Shown piece by piece: positions 8,217 to 17,500 of a stretch of DNA of 39,075 nt. This DNA is from Anaerolineae bacterium (GTDB taxonomy: Bacteria; Chloroflexota; Anaerolineae; B4-G1). The stretch lies in NCBI GenBank assembly GCA_016783285.1, contig JADHWW010000109.1:1-39075 (forward strand). Direction: 5' to 3'. The notes beneath the pieces were generated by a model. The model was given only the letters and a program-made list of their open reading frames with translations, searched no databases and had not been told where the DNA came from. Numbering within the stretch: position 1 is the stretch's first letter; each line of letters starts with the position of its first letter. The translations under genes and the position numbers were made by a program.

Positions 8217-9425
8217 CTACCACACTCGACAGACCAGCCCCTTCAGGTACGCCCCCTCCGGGAAGGCCAGTGCAACCGGGTGATCGGCCCCTTGCGCCAG
8301 GTGTCCAATGATCTGCGCCTCCCGCTCCGCGTCCACCGCCGCGCCGAAGATGATCTTCTGGAACAAGTCGGCGGAGACAGCGCCAGAGCAGGAACAGGTG
8401 AACAGTGTCCCGCCCGGCCGGAGCAACTGGAAAGCCAGCAGGTTGACATCTTTATAGGCCCGCGCTGCCTGCTCCACCTCCCGCCCGCCGCGGGCGAACC
8501 TGGGCGGATCAAGCACAACGACGTCAAAGCGGCGACTTTGGGCACGGTAGCCGCGCAAGACACTGAAGACGTCGCCTTCCACGTATTCCACGCCGCGATG
8601 CTCAAAGCCGTTGAGGGCAAAATTGCGCCGCGCCAGGTTCAGCGCCGGAGCCGAACTTTCGACTAACGTGACCTGCGCCGCCCCGCCCGCTGCCGCACAG
8701 ACGCCGAAACCCCCGGCATAGGCAAAGGCGTCAAGCACCTCCGCCCCATCGCAGAAAGCCGACAGCCGCGCCCGGTTCTCCCGCTGATCCAGGTAGAAGC
8801 CGGTCTTGTGGCCTCGCTGGACATCCACCAGGAAACGATGACCGTTCTCCAGGACCTCCACCAACTCTGGTGACTCTTCCCCCCATAGCCGCCCTGTGCG
8901 CTGCCCCAGCCCCTCCTTCACCCTCACATCCACGTCGGAGCGTTCGTACACGCCGCGCACACCATCCACCGAACCAACCAACAAACCAACTAACTCATCC
9001 CTCCACCGTTCGACTCCCAGGGTCAGAAATTGGATCACCAGCCACTCCCCATACCGGTCTACGATCAGCCCCGGCAGGTAATCCGATTCGGCGTGCACGA
9101 GCCGATAGGCCGTGGTGGTCGGGTCATCGGCGAGAGCCTGACGGGCGGCGACTGCCCGCTCCAGCCGCCGCCGCCAGAACTCCCGATCAACAACCTCATC
9201 CCGCTCCCAGGTCAGCAACCGCACTGCGATCTGGGAGCGCTGGTTGAGGTAGCCTCGCGCCAGCCAGTTGCGGCCCGCGTCGCGCACATCGACGATGTCA
9301 CCAGCCGCCACCTCCCCCTCAATGCGCTCAATCGCGCCGGAGAAGACCCAGGGGTGGCGCTGCAGTACCGGCCTGGCACGTTTGCGCTTGAGGATCACCA
9401 CCCCGCTCGCATCACCATTTGTCAT
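8217..9425 (-). CDS. class I SAM-dependent rRNA methyltransferase (RlmI-like)
   Basis: Resembles RlmI, which methylates cytosine 1962 (C5) of 23S rRNA using S-adenosylmethionine. The N-terminal 80 residues look like the PUA RNA-binding domain (VLQRHPWVFSGAIERIEG). A central domain precedes the Rossmann core with the SAM loop in VLDAFAYAGGFGVCAAAGGA, motif IV in VVVLDPPRFARG and the catalytic cysteine region FTCSCSGA. The length (402) fits the family (about 396 in E. coli). The listed start lies inside a stutter repeat (9416-9451). A GTG just downstream (Val9 or Val10) could be the real start, so the first residues are uncertain. Confidence 0.88.
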   Translation of the reverse strand: MTNGDASGVVILKRKRARPVLQRHPWVFSGAIERIEGEVAAGDIVDVRDAGRNWLARGYLNQRSQIAVRLLTWERDEVVDREFWRRRLERAVAARQALADDPTTTAYRLVHAESDYLPGLIVDRYGEWLVIQFLTLGVERWRDELVGLLVGSVDGVRGVYERSDVDVRVKEGLGQRTGRLWGEESPELVEVLENGHRFLVDVQRGHKTGFYLDQRENRARLSAFCDGAEVLDAFAYAGGFGVCAAAGGAAQVTLVESSAPALNLARRNFALNGFEHRGVEYVEGDVFSVLRGYRAQSRRFDVVVLDPPRFARGGREVEQAARAYKDVNLLAFQLLRPGGTLFTCSCSGAVSADLFQKIIFGAAVDAEREAQIIGHLAQGADHPVALAFPEGAYLKGLVCRVW

Positions 9426-9451
9426 TTGTCCATTTGCTCATTTGTCATTCA
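9416..9451. repeat. CATTTGT-type stutter repeat
   Basis: About five copies of a 7-8 base word (CATTTGT, CATTTGTC, CATTTGCT) span the junction between the oxoamine synthase stop and the methyltransferase start. The same words occur at 13849-13882 in front of ligA. Confidence 0.7.
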
Positions 9452-10635
9452 ATCACCCCCACCGCCTTACCCGCCCGCTCGAAGACGTCTAGCGCGTAGG
9501 CAATGTCCTCCTCCGAGTGAGCCGCCGTCACGTTGGCCCGCAACCGCGCCAACCCGACCGGCACGGCAGGAGAGACCACCGGCAGCACGAAGATGTCCTC
9601 CTCCTGGCACAACTTCGTCATCTGAAAGGCCCGTTCGTCCTCGCCGCAGATGATGGGCACGATGGGAGTCTCGCTGTTGAGCGTATCGAAGCCTCGCGCC
9701 TTGAGACCACCCAGGAACAGTTCGACGTTACGCTGCAGTCGCCTCACGCGCTCCGGCTCCTCCTCGATCACCTCGAACGATGCCGTGGCGGCGGCGGTCT
9801 GCGCCGGGGGCAGCGAGGCCGAGAAGACAAACGCCCGCGCCACGTGTTTCAGATATGTGATCAACTCTTGACTTCCCGCCACGTACCCTCCGACGCTGGG
9901 GATAGACTTGGAGAGCGTGCCCATGTACAGGTCAATGGCTCCTTCGAGCCCAAAGTGCTCCTCGATGCCATGACCTGTCTCGCCCAGCACTCCCACGCTG
10001 TGCGCCTCGTCCACCATCAGCAGCACGCCGTACTCGCGACACAGACGGCTGACCTCGGGCAGATTAATGACGTCGCCATCCATACTGAAGACAGCGTCCA
10101 CGACGACCAGGCAGCCAGCGTCAGGGTCAGCCTGTTGCAGCCGTCGCTCCAGGTCGGCCATATCGTTGTGGCGGAAACGAAGAAATTTGGCCTGGCTGAG
10201 CAGGCAGCCATCCACGATACTGGCGTGGTTGAACTTGTCGCAGATGACGACGTCGTTGCGGCCCACGAGCGCAGCCACCGTCGCCAGGTTGGTGACGTAG
10301 CCGCTGGAGTAAACAATGGCCGCCTCGGCCTTCTTGAAGCGGGCGATCGTCTGCTCCAGTTCCTCGTGCAGCGGCAGCGTGCCGGCCAGGATACGGACAC
10401 CTTGAGTGCCCGTCCCGTAGCGGGCCAGCGCCTCCTGTGCTGCAGCATCAATCTTCGGATGTCCCAGCAGGTCCAGGTAACTGTAGCCGGCGAACAGGAG
10501 CATGCGCCGCCCATTGACCGTGACCCAGGCCCCGTCCAGTTCGGAGATGGGCTGCAAGTAGAAATACAACCCATTCTCCCGAAGCCCGGCCACCCGCCGG
10601 TTCATCTCCTCAATGCGTCTTTGGATTGGATTCAT
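9445..10635 (-). CDS. alpha-oxoamine synthase family PLP enzyme
   Basis: A fold-type I PLP enzyme of the family that includes glycine C-acetyltransferase (Kbl), 8-amino-7-oxononanoate synthase (BioF), ALA synthase and serine palmitoyltransferase. It condenses an amino acid with an acyl-CoA and releases CO2. Features seen: YSYLDLLGHP, the glycine-rich GTGTQGVRILAGT, the PLP-binding VDEAHSVGVLGETG and the Schiff-base lysine in GTLSKSIPSVGGYVAG (about residue 243). The SKS context resembles serine-palmitoyltransferase-like members more than the GKA of BioF/Kbl. No biotin, threonine-degradation or lipid gene lies next to it, so the substrate cannot be told. ATG 10635 has GGAGGG upstream. Confidence 0.88.
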   Translation of the reverse strand: MNPIQRRIEEMNRRVAGLRENGLYFYLQPISELDGAWVTVNGRRMLLFAGYSYLDLLGHPKIDAAAQEALARYGTGTQGVRILAGTLPLHEELEQTIARFKKAEAAIVYSSGYVTNLATVAALVGRNDVVICDKFNHASIVDGCLLSQAKFLRFRHNDMADLERRLQQADPDAGCLVVVDAVFSMDGDVINLPEVSRLCREYGVLLMVDEAHSVGVLGETGHGIEEHFGLEGAIDLYMGTLSKSIPSVGGYVAGSQELITYLKHVARAFVFSASLPPAQTAAATASFEVIEEEPERVRRLQRNVELFLGGLKARGFDTLNSETPIVPIICGEDERAFQMTKLCQEEDIFVLPVVSPAVPVGLARLRANVTAAHSEEDIAYALDVFERAGKAVGVIE

Positions 10636-10668
10636 GACGACTATTCCCTCCAGGTAAAGATTTCACAC

Positions 10669-10677
10669 ATTATAACA
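10669..10677 (-). promoter_or_regulatory. extended -10 promoter of the oxoamine synthase gene
   Basis: On the minus strand TGTTATAAT gives a perfect -10 with the extended TG element. No good -35 is visible at 16-18 bases. Transcription would start near 10662, giving a leader of about 27 bases. I see no gene in the 160 bases between this gene and the kinase ending at 10796. Confidence 0.6.
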
Positions 10678-10795
10678 CAATTTGCGCCTTATGGTACGCC
10701 AAAGACAGAGCGTCACGCAAGGAAATGAAGAAATGGAGAATGGAGAGCCATCGCCCGGCGCGACGAGGAGAATATGACAATATGACATTGTCAAT

Positions 10796-11689
10796 CTAGT
10801 CGCCAAGCAGCAGCCAGACGGCGAATGTGGACCCCACACCTTCCTCGCTCTTCACCATCACTCGCCCCCCGTGCTGTTCTACGATCTCCTTGGCGATCGT
10901 CAGCCCTAGTCCAATCTCTTTCGCCCTGGTGGTGAAAAGCGGCTCGAAGATATTCGCCAGATTCCTCTCAGGGATGCCCACCCCCGTATCGGCGAACGAG
11001 ACGACAACCCAATTCGGCCTGCGGACTTCGGCCTCGATGACCAACCGGCCGCCCTCAGGCATGGCCTGGAACCCGTTGAAAACAATGTTGCCGAAGACCT
11101 GAGCGAGTTGATCGGGCTCGGCCGGGATAGTCGGCAACGATTCGTCCAGTTGGATCACTACCTCGACATTCCCCGGTACCGCGATGCGGGACAGCGCCTT
11201 CTGGAGAACGTCGTTGAGATCAACCTGACGCCGAATAGGAGACCTGGCACGGGCGAAGTCAAGAAGGTCGCTGATAATTCTCTCGGATGTCTTCACTTCC
11301 TTCTGCAGAATCTCCAACGTCCCTTTCACCGCCGGATCCAACTCTTCCAGCACCATATTCAGGAAGTAGACGGCATTACTGATTGCCCCCAGCGGGTTGC
11401 GCAGTTCGTGTACCATACTGCCGGACAGTTGCCCCAAAACGGCCAGGCGCTCCTTGCGGATCATTTGCTCCTGGGCTTCTCGCAGTTCCTTGGTGCGCTC
11501 TTCTACCATCTCTTCCAGCCGCTCGGAGTATCTCTTCATTACCTCCTCTGCCCGCTTGCGCTCAGCGATCTCGGCTAAGAGTTGCTCATTGACCCTGGTC
11601 AATTCGGCCATGCGCTCGACGATCCGCTCAAAGGCCATCTGATCAACCCTGTCACCTTCAACCAACGAGATTTTGTGTCGTTTTTCCAT
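10796..11689 (-). CDS. cytosolic sensor histidine kinase with coiled-coil N-terminus
   Basis: A 297-residue histidine kinase. Residues 1-85 form a charged coiled coil (ERIVERMAELTRVNEQLLAEIAERKRAEE and on) with no recognisable sensor domain or membrane helix. HisKA has its phospho-acceptor in SGSMVHELRNPLGAIS (about residue 96). The HATPase domain has VFGNIVFNGFQAMPEGG, FADTGVGIPERNL and the glycine-rich IGLGLTIAKEIVEQHGG, and ends WLLLGD. The HELRNP motif and domain order are of the NtrB/HPK4-like type. No cognate regulator is adjacent. The start has GGAGGG about 7 bases upstream. It may take its signal through a partner that binds the coiled coil. Confidence 0.93.
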   Translation of the reverse strand: MEKRHKISLVEGDRVDQMAFERIVERMAELTRVNEQLLAEIAERKRAEEVMKRYSERLEEMVEERTKELREAQEQMIRKERLAVLGQLSGSMVHELRNPLGAISNAVYFLNMVLEELDPAVKGTLEILQKEVKTSERIISDLLDFARARSPIRRQVDLNDVLQKALSRIAVPGNVEVVIQLDESLPTIPAEPDQLAQVFGNIVFNGFQAMPEGGRLVIEAEVRRPNWVVVSFADTGVGIPERNLANIFEPLFTTRAKEIGLGLTIAKEIVEQHGGRVMVKSEEGVGSTFAVWLLLGD

Positions 11690-11754
11690 GATTCACCCTC
11701 CAGGTGGGAACTCACTCAGCGTCCAATACAGGTCAATCCTTCTCACCACCTCCA

Positions 11755-13818
11755 TCAAACACTCAGCGGAAACCTCAGTTGCCCTCCCTCATCTCTTGGG
11801 CCGACCATTTCCAACAGCCGCGCCTCATCAATCATCGGCACCTCCAATTGCTGCGCTTTGCGGTGCTTTGTGCCGCCGGGCGACTCACCCACCACCAGGT
11901 AGCCTGTCTTGCGGCTGACGCTGCCGGTCACCCGCCCACCATGCCGCTCAATGAGCCGGGTCGCCTCCTCCCGGCTCATCGTTGGCAACGTCCCGGTGAT
12001 GACGAAGGTCAGGCCCGCCAGTGGACCTTCCGCAGGCGTAGCAGGGGTCTCCTGCTCCAGTCTCACCCCTGCCCGGCGCAACTTCTCAACAAATTCCTGG
12101 TTGCGGGGACGGGCGAACCACTCCACAATGGCTCCGGCTGTGTGCGGCCCCAACCCCTCGATACCTTCCAGTTCCTCGCGGTCGGCATCCGCCGGTTCGT
12201 CCAGCGAGCGATAACATTGCGCCAGCAACTGGGCCACGGTGCCGCCCACACCCTGGATGCCCAACGCGGCGATGACCTGCGCCAGCGGCCGATCCTTGCT
12301 GGCCTCAATGGCCCTCAGCAGGTTGTCCGTGCTCTTTTCGGCAAAACCTTCCAACTGCAGCAGGTCCTCCCGCTCGAGATAGTACAAATCGGCGGCATCC
12401 TGCACCAGGTTGCGCTCCACCAGAAGTTGCGCCGTCCGCTCACCCAGCCCCTCGACGTCCATCACGGCGGCGAAGTACCCCGCGCGCCGCACACGCTGCT
12501 CCGGGCAGGCGACGTTGATGCAATAGACCGCCACCTCGTCCTCCGGCGAGACCACCGGCTCGCCACAAGAGGGACAAACCTTCGGCAGGTCGTAGACTTT
12601 CTCCCTCCCCGTGCGCGCCGCGACCACCGGCCCGACGACGTAGGGAATCACGTCGCCAGCACGCTTGACGATAACCCGATCGCCGATACGGATGTCCTTA
12701 CGCTGCAAGTCCTCGAAATTGTGCAGAGTGGCCTTGCGAATGGTGACACCGCCCAGTTGCATTGGCTCCAGCACGGCGTAAGGGGTCAGTGCACCAGTGC
12801 GCCCCACGTTAACGCCGATGCCCAACACCTCGGTCATCGCCTCCCGGCCGGGAAATTTGAAGGCGACCGCGCCCCGTGGCGCTCGCCCCACCATTCCCAT
12901 CTCCGCCTGCGTCGCCAGGTTGTCCACCTTGATCACCAGGCCATCCACTTCGTAGGGCACCGTGTTCCGCTTTCCGATCCAACCCTCGCAGTAGGCAATC
13001 ACCTCGTCCAACGACTCGAAGCGGGCGATGTGCTCCGAGACAGGAAAGCCCAACTCACGCAGGTAAGCCAGTCTCTCCCACTGGGTGGACTGCACTGAGC
13101 CATCTGCTTCGACGATACCGTAGCAGAGCAAGGTAACGGGACGGGAGGAAGTGACGCGCGGGTCGAGTTGACGCAAACTGCCCGCCGCCGCGTTGCGTGG
13201 GTTGGCGAAGAGTTTCTCCCCCACCTCAGCCTGCCGGCGGTTCAGCGCCTCGAACTCCTCGATCAGCATTATCGCCTCGCCGCGCACGACCAGACGGTGG
13301 GGCGGCGCCTCCTCTCCCACCCCGGCAACGGGGATGCGCAGCGGCAAGGTGCGCACAGTGCGCAGATTGGACGTCACGTCCTCGCCGACGTACCCGTCTC
13401 CTCTCGTCGCCCCCAGCACGAAGAGACCATCCTCGTAGTGCAGCACGACCGTCAGCCCATCCAGTTTGGGCTCGACCACCCAGACGGGCTCGTGTGCGTC
13501 GGGCGGGATGAACTTGCTCACCCGCTCCCACCAGGCACGGACCTCCTCACCGCTGGTGGCCTTGTCCAGGCTAAGGATGGGGGCGGGATGCTCCACCTTG
13601 ACGAACCCCTCGGCGGGCTGCGCTCCTACCCGCTGAGTCGGCGAGTCAGGAGTGATCAGTGCCGGGTACTCCGCCTCCAGCGTGCGCAGATCGTCCATCA
13701 GCGCGTCATACTCGGCGTCGCTGACGAGGGGCACATTCAGCACGTAATAGCGATAGTTATGATAGTTGATCTCGCGCCGCAGTCGCGCAATGTGCTCCAC
13801 GACCTCACCTTGATCCAT
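11755..13818 (-). CDS. ligA: NAD-dependent DNA ligase LigA
   Basis: Seals nicks in replication and repair using NAD+. The domains follow the LigA order: the Ia NAD-binding region (NYHNYRYYVL, SDAEYDALM), adenylation with the active lysine in VEPKLDGLTVV, the OB fold (GRTGALTPYAVLEP), a four-cysteine zinc finger (CPSCGEPV...CINVACPEQ), helix-hairpin-helix repeats (VEGLGERTAQLL, IQGVGGTVAQLL, IEGLGPHTAGAI) and a C-terminal BRCT (LAGLTFVITGTLPTMSREEA). The open frame reaches 13851. However, that upstream ATG sits in a stutter repeat, while ATG 13818 (MDQGEVVEHIARL) has GGGAG 8 bases upstream and matches the usual family start, so I use it. The length, about 687 residues, is normal. Confidence 0.97.
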   Translation of the reverse strand: MDQGEVVEHIARLRREINYHNYRYYVLNVPLVSDAEYDALMDDLRTLEAEYPALITPDSPTQRVGAQPAEGFVKVEHPAPILSLDKATSGEEVRAWWERVSKFIPPDAHEPVWVVEPKLDGLTVVLHYEDGLFVLGATRGDGYVGEDVTSNLRTVRTLPLRIPVAGVGEEAPPHRLVVRGEAIMLIEEFEALNRRQAEVGEKLFANPRNAAAGSLRQLDPRVTSSRPVTLLCYGIVEADGSVQSTQWERLAYLRELGFPVSEHIARFESLDEVIAYCEGWIGKRNTVPYEVDGLVIKVDNLATQAEMGMVGRAPRGAVAFKFPGREAMTEVLGIGVNVGRTGALTPYAVLEPMQLGGVTIRKATLHNFEDLQRKDIRIGDRVIVKRAGDVIPYVVGPVVAARTGREKVYDLPKVCPSCGEPVVSPEDEVAVYCINVACPEQRVRRAGYFAAVMDVEGLGERTAQLLVERNLVQDAADLYYLEREDLLQLEGFAEKSTDNLLRAIEASKDRPLAQVIAALGIQGVGGTVAQLLAQCYRSLDEPADADREELEGIEGLGPHTAGAIVEWFARPRNQEFVEKLRRAGVRLEQETPATPAEGPLAGLTFVITGTLPTMSREEATRLIERHGGRVTGSVSRKTGYLVVGESPGGTKHRKAQQLEVPMIDEARLLEMVGPRDEGGQLRFPLSV

Positions 13819-13848
13819 TTCCACCACTCCCGAGACTTGTTCATCTGC

Positions 13849-13882
13849 CATTTGTCATTGTTCATTTGCTCATTGTTCATTC
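13849..13882. repeat. CATTTGT/CATTGTT stutter repeat
   Basis: Four to five tandem words of 7-8 bases (CATTTGT, CATTGTT, CATTTGCT, CATTGTT) between the SH3-like gene stop and ligA. It is clearly the same family as 9416-9451. It supplies a spurious upstream ATG to the ligA frame. Confidence 0.7.
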
Positions 13883-13884
13883 CG

Positions 13885-14463
13885 CTATGGATGCTCCACC
13901 GGCTCCAGAAAGTTCCCTACCGCCCACCACTCCCGTTCCTCGTTCTCCAGATCGCGGATGTTCCACCATTCAGAGCCGCCGGACACTGTCGGCCCATCAA
14001 CGACGATGAAAACCTCTCCCTCGAGCACAACGCCCATGCGGGTGTAGTTCTCGCCCGGTCCTGAGCGGAGATTGAGGCCATACCCACCGGTGCCTGCCAC
14101 CCGCACATAGCGCCCGATGGCGATGTCGGGCGAGATAGTCGGGGTGGGCTCATCCGTCTCGACGGGCGGAGGGGTCGGGCCAGTAGCGGGCGTGGTCACC
14201 GGCGTGGGCGTCCAGATGATGAGGGTGGGAGTAGGGCCGCCGATGGCTAACTGCCCATGCAACAGGTACAGCGTCCACAGGCCGCACACCATCAGCGCCA
14301 GCAGCACCACGACAAGACCCAGTACCCAGACGCAAGCCTTTCGTTCGGCAAGGTCTCCCGACCGCCGCCGGTCTAGATCCGGCCGGACGTAATCCCTTGC
14401 CTCGCCGTCCGGTTCCACGCGGTGGCTGGGGACCGTTTCTTCCGTCCAGTTGTCGCCGCGCAT
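13885..14463 (-). CDS. membrane-anchored SH3-like domain protein
   Basis: A 192-residue protein. The N-terminal 45 residues are charged and probably cytosolic. One membrane helix follows (VWVLGLVVVLLALMVCGLW, about 46-68), then a Pro/Thr-rich extracytoplasmic linker (TPTPVTTPATGPTPPPVETDEPTPT), then a bacterial SH3-like domain (YGLNLRSGPGENYTRMGVVLEGEVF) to the C-terminus. Such domains commonly bind peptidoglycan or wall peptides. The start has AAAGGAGG 5 bases upstream. The large wall amidase is next upstream on the same strand, about 110 bases away, which supports a shared cell-surface role. That role is inferred. Confidence 0.8.
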   Translation of the reverse strand: MRGDNWTEETVPSHRVEPDGEARDYVRPDLDRRRSGDLAERKACVWVLGLVVVLLALMVCGLWTLYLLHGQLAIGGPTPTLIIWTPTPVTTPATGPTPPPVETDEPTPTISPDIAIGRYVRVAGTGGYGLNLRSGPGENYTRMGVVLEGEVFIVVDGPTVSGGSEWWNIRDLENEEREWWAVGNFLEPVEHP

Positions 14464-14575
14464 CTCGGCCTCCTTTCACCCGACCGGTAGGGCGGGGTGA
14501 TCCAGTCCCTACAGAGGTTCCATCATCTCCCAGCGCAGATACGAACCGATGCCCAGGGGTGAAGCCAGACCGCTC

Positions 14576-17500
14576 TCACGGGCAGACCTCCAGCGCCACG
14601 TCGTCCACGTACAGCGCCGCTGTATCATCGTCTCCGTCGTTCCGCGTACCGATGTAGACAGTCACCGTCTGGCCTACATACGCGCCCAGGTCATACTCCC
14701 GCTGCTCCCAGGCCCGCGCGTCGGACTGCCAGGCATCCAAGAAATGATAGTTACCCGACGAATCGGACAAACCCACGTAATGCCAGTCTCCAGGGTCATC
14801 CCCCTCGCCGATGGGATAGACCCACAACCGCAGTGTGGCCCCGCTCCCCGCTGGCAGCGGTACCGTCTGGGCCACCGAGGAGTAGGCACCGTCCCCTGGT
14901 TCCCCCGGCGGGATGCCCACCCGCACGCCCCGCGCGCCGGAGTGAACCCGACTGGTCTCGTAGGCCGCCAGCCGGTTGATCACCCAACCCTCACCTGACT
15001 CAAAGCCACCGTTGACCAAAACACCAGCACACGTGCTCCCACCGCCCTCAGCATTGCGCATCACTAGCGACAACCACAGATCATACCGACGGACGTAGAA
15101 GGTGCCCGTGGCCCACTCCGAGCGATTTCCAGCGGCGTCGAAGACCTGCACCCCCCAGGCATGCGGCCCACCGGAGATGTGAGAGACCACATACGTGGAC
15201 TGGGTGGTCGTGTAGGGCTGCCCGTCCAGTTCCACCACGTAGGCCAGGGAAGACCCGCCGTCCGACCCGACCGACTCCCACGTCAGAACCACGTCCGTCA
15301 CGAGGGAGACAGTGCTCCCGTCCGCCGGGGCGATGAGGACGGCGTTGGCAGGCGGGGTCGTGTCATAAGTGAAAAAAACCTCATCAGGCGACGGGTCAAC
15401 TCCTCCATCCGTCGTCCGCGCACGGGCACGCAGGTAATAGCCGCTGTCGCTCAACGACGGGAGCGGGTAGGACCACGAAACGGTCCCCGTCGCCGTCACC
15501 CAGGTCGTCCCCGGCACCCAGACCGACCCCAGCGCCCAATCGCTCCCCGTCCAGTAGCGCCCATCGCTACCGCGCTCGACCTGCACCTCCACCCGCTGGA
15601 CTGCCACATCGGACGCCCCGGCTATCCCCCCGAAAGGCGGCACGCTGCTGTCAGCGCTGCCATCGGCCGGGGTGGTGATCTTCGTATTCGCGGGCGTAGC
15701 CAGGCACAAGTCCAGGAAATCCAACACCCGGCCCATCACCGCCGGTCGCTGGTCCGGCCAGACAGTCTCGAAGGGAAAGCCGAAATACACCAGCCGCTCG
15801 CAGCCGCCAGCGGTGTCCGCGTACTGGACCGCTGCCGTCCCCATAAGGCCACCACCGTAGATCAACGCCGCCACGGAGCCACCGATAGGCGTCATCTGGT
15901 CCGGGCGATCGGCGTCGTACATCCCCGGCGCGTCGAAGCGGAAGGGGGCCAGTCCCTCGAGAATAGAGCCAGGGGCCGGGGCGACCTCGTAGGTCTCCGC
16001 ATCATCCCCGGCATAGTCAGCCCGAAGACAAGAGTTGTAGAAATCGGAGTCGCCCTCCTGGTCGTCCAGGTGCCAGCCCACCTCCGTGCCGCTCAAAAAC
16101 AGCGCCCCGCCACCCCTCAGGAAGTCCGTCAGGAATGCTCGCTCCGTATCGTCCAGCGTCTCGTTGGCGACTGACTCCTCCCCCAGGATCCAATCCACCA
16201 GTGCGTAGTCGCTCAGATCTATTGCCCCGTCCCGAACCACCTCGTTACTGGCACTGTCGAAGGGGTAGGAGATGACCTCCCCGTGTTGAACCACGTAGTC
16301 ATACCCGTTCATCCGGTCCAGGAACATGCGCAGGTTGTACCCCTCCACCGGGTCGTAATCGGGCACCAACATCGCGCTGCTCAACCGGTCGAAGCCATTG
16401 ACCAACAGCACTCCAGTCTCGTCCCCTGCGCGGACTCCCAGCGTCTCGGTGGGAAAGGACTCGCCACCGCCGTTGGTGGCGGTGACGCGGACGAAGAGGA
16501 GTTGCTCCGGTGAGAGACCGGTGAGGGTATAAACAGTCGTCGCCACCACCACCCCGTTTGACCAGCCCAGGCCGTCGGTGCTGGTGTACACCCGGTAGCC
16601 AGTGGCCGCGTCGCCGACCAGGCCGGTGGCGTCGGTGGGGGAGGAATGCCAAGAGACCCGCACCTGCCCAGCGCCCACATTCTGGACCGCCAGGTGGGTC
16701 GGCGGTTCCGGGAGGAGCGCCAGGCCCACGCCGTCCCGCTGCTCGAAGTACTTGACGATGCCCTGGTAGACGGCGCGGGCAGCCAACATATTGAAGCGCG
16801 GTTCCTTGAGCGCGTCGGTGTCGTCCGGGTGATCGTGGTAGGCCAACTCGATCAGCGCACCGGGCATGCGCACCGCCGCATCATCGTCCCACAACTCCCG
16901 TAGTTCGCCCAGATTCCTGCTACGCTCGCCCAGGTCTCTCCAGCCGGAGTCCCACCCAGCCCTGATGTCGTGGACCAACTCGGCATGAACAGCGTGGCGC
17001 AGGCCGGCGCTGCCTGGGGTGACATCCTCGCCCTCGCCGCTGTGGATATAACTCACCGTGCCACTGAAATCCCACTGGTAGCCGCTGTAACCGTTGGTGT
17101 GCCAGGAGACATAGATAGCATCCTCCCCGGTGCCAGCGTGCTCCCAGCGGGCGTACATCGGGCGGGCGACGACGTCGTTGAAATAGGGCCAATCGTCGGG
17201 GTCCAGCCCCATCCACTGCGTGTAATAATAAGCAGCCACCTCCCACCACGGCTTGTCGGGCGGGTGCGGAGCCGTCGTCCCAATCCCAGTCAGGTCGTCG
17301 AAGGTGCCCCCGCCGAAGCGGACTGCGTCTGCAACGACCACGCGGCCGGCCACCGTAGACTGGTTGGTCAGAACGACCCGGGCCTCCTCTCCACCCCGGA
17401 AGCCGTAGGTACCAACGTAGTGCCAGGTGTCTCCGTGCACGTGCTGACCGACGATGACCTCGGTTGACCCTCCAGCGTGGTGAACGACGTAATGGGCATC

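Noticed and set aside
9517..10728. A 403-codon plus-strand frame opposite the oxoamine synthase
   Set aside because: Antisense shadow; the minus-strand gene has PLP motifs, promoter and ribosome-binding site.
11704..13098. A 464-codon plus-strand frame opposite ligA
   Set aside because: Antisense to a complete DNA ligase with all catalytic motifs.
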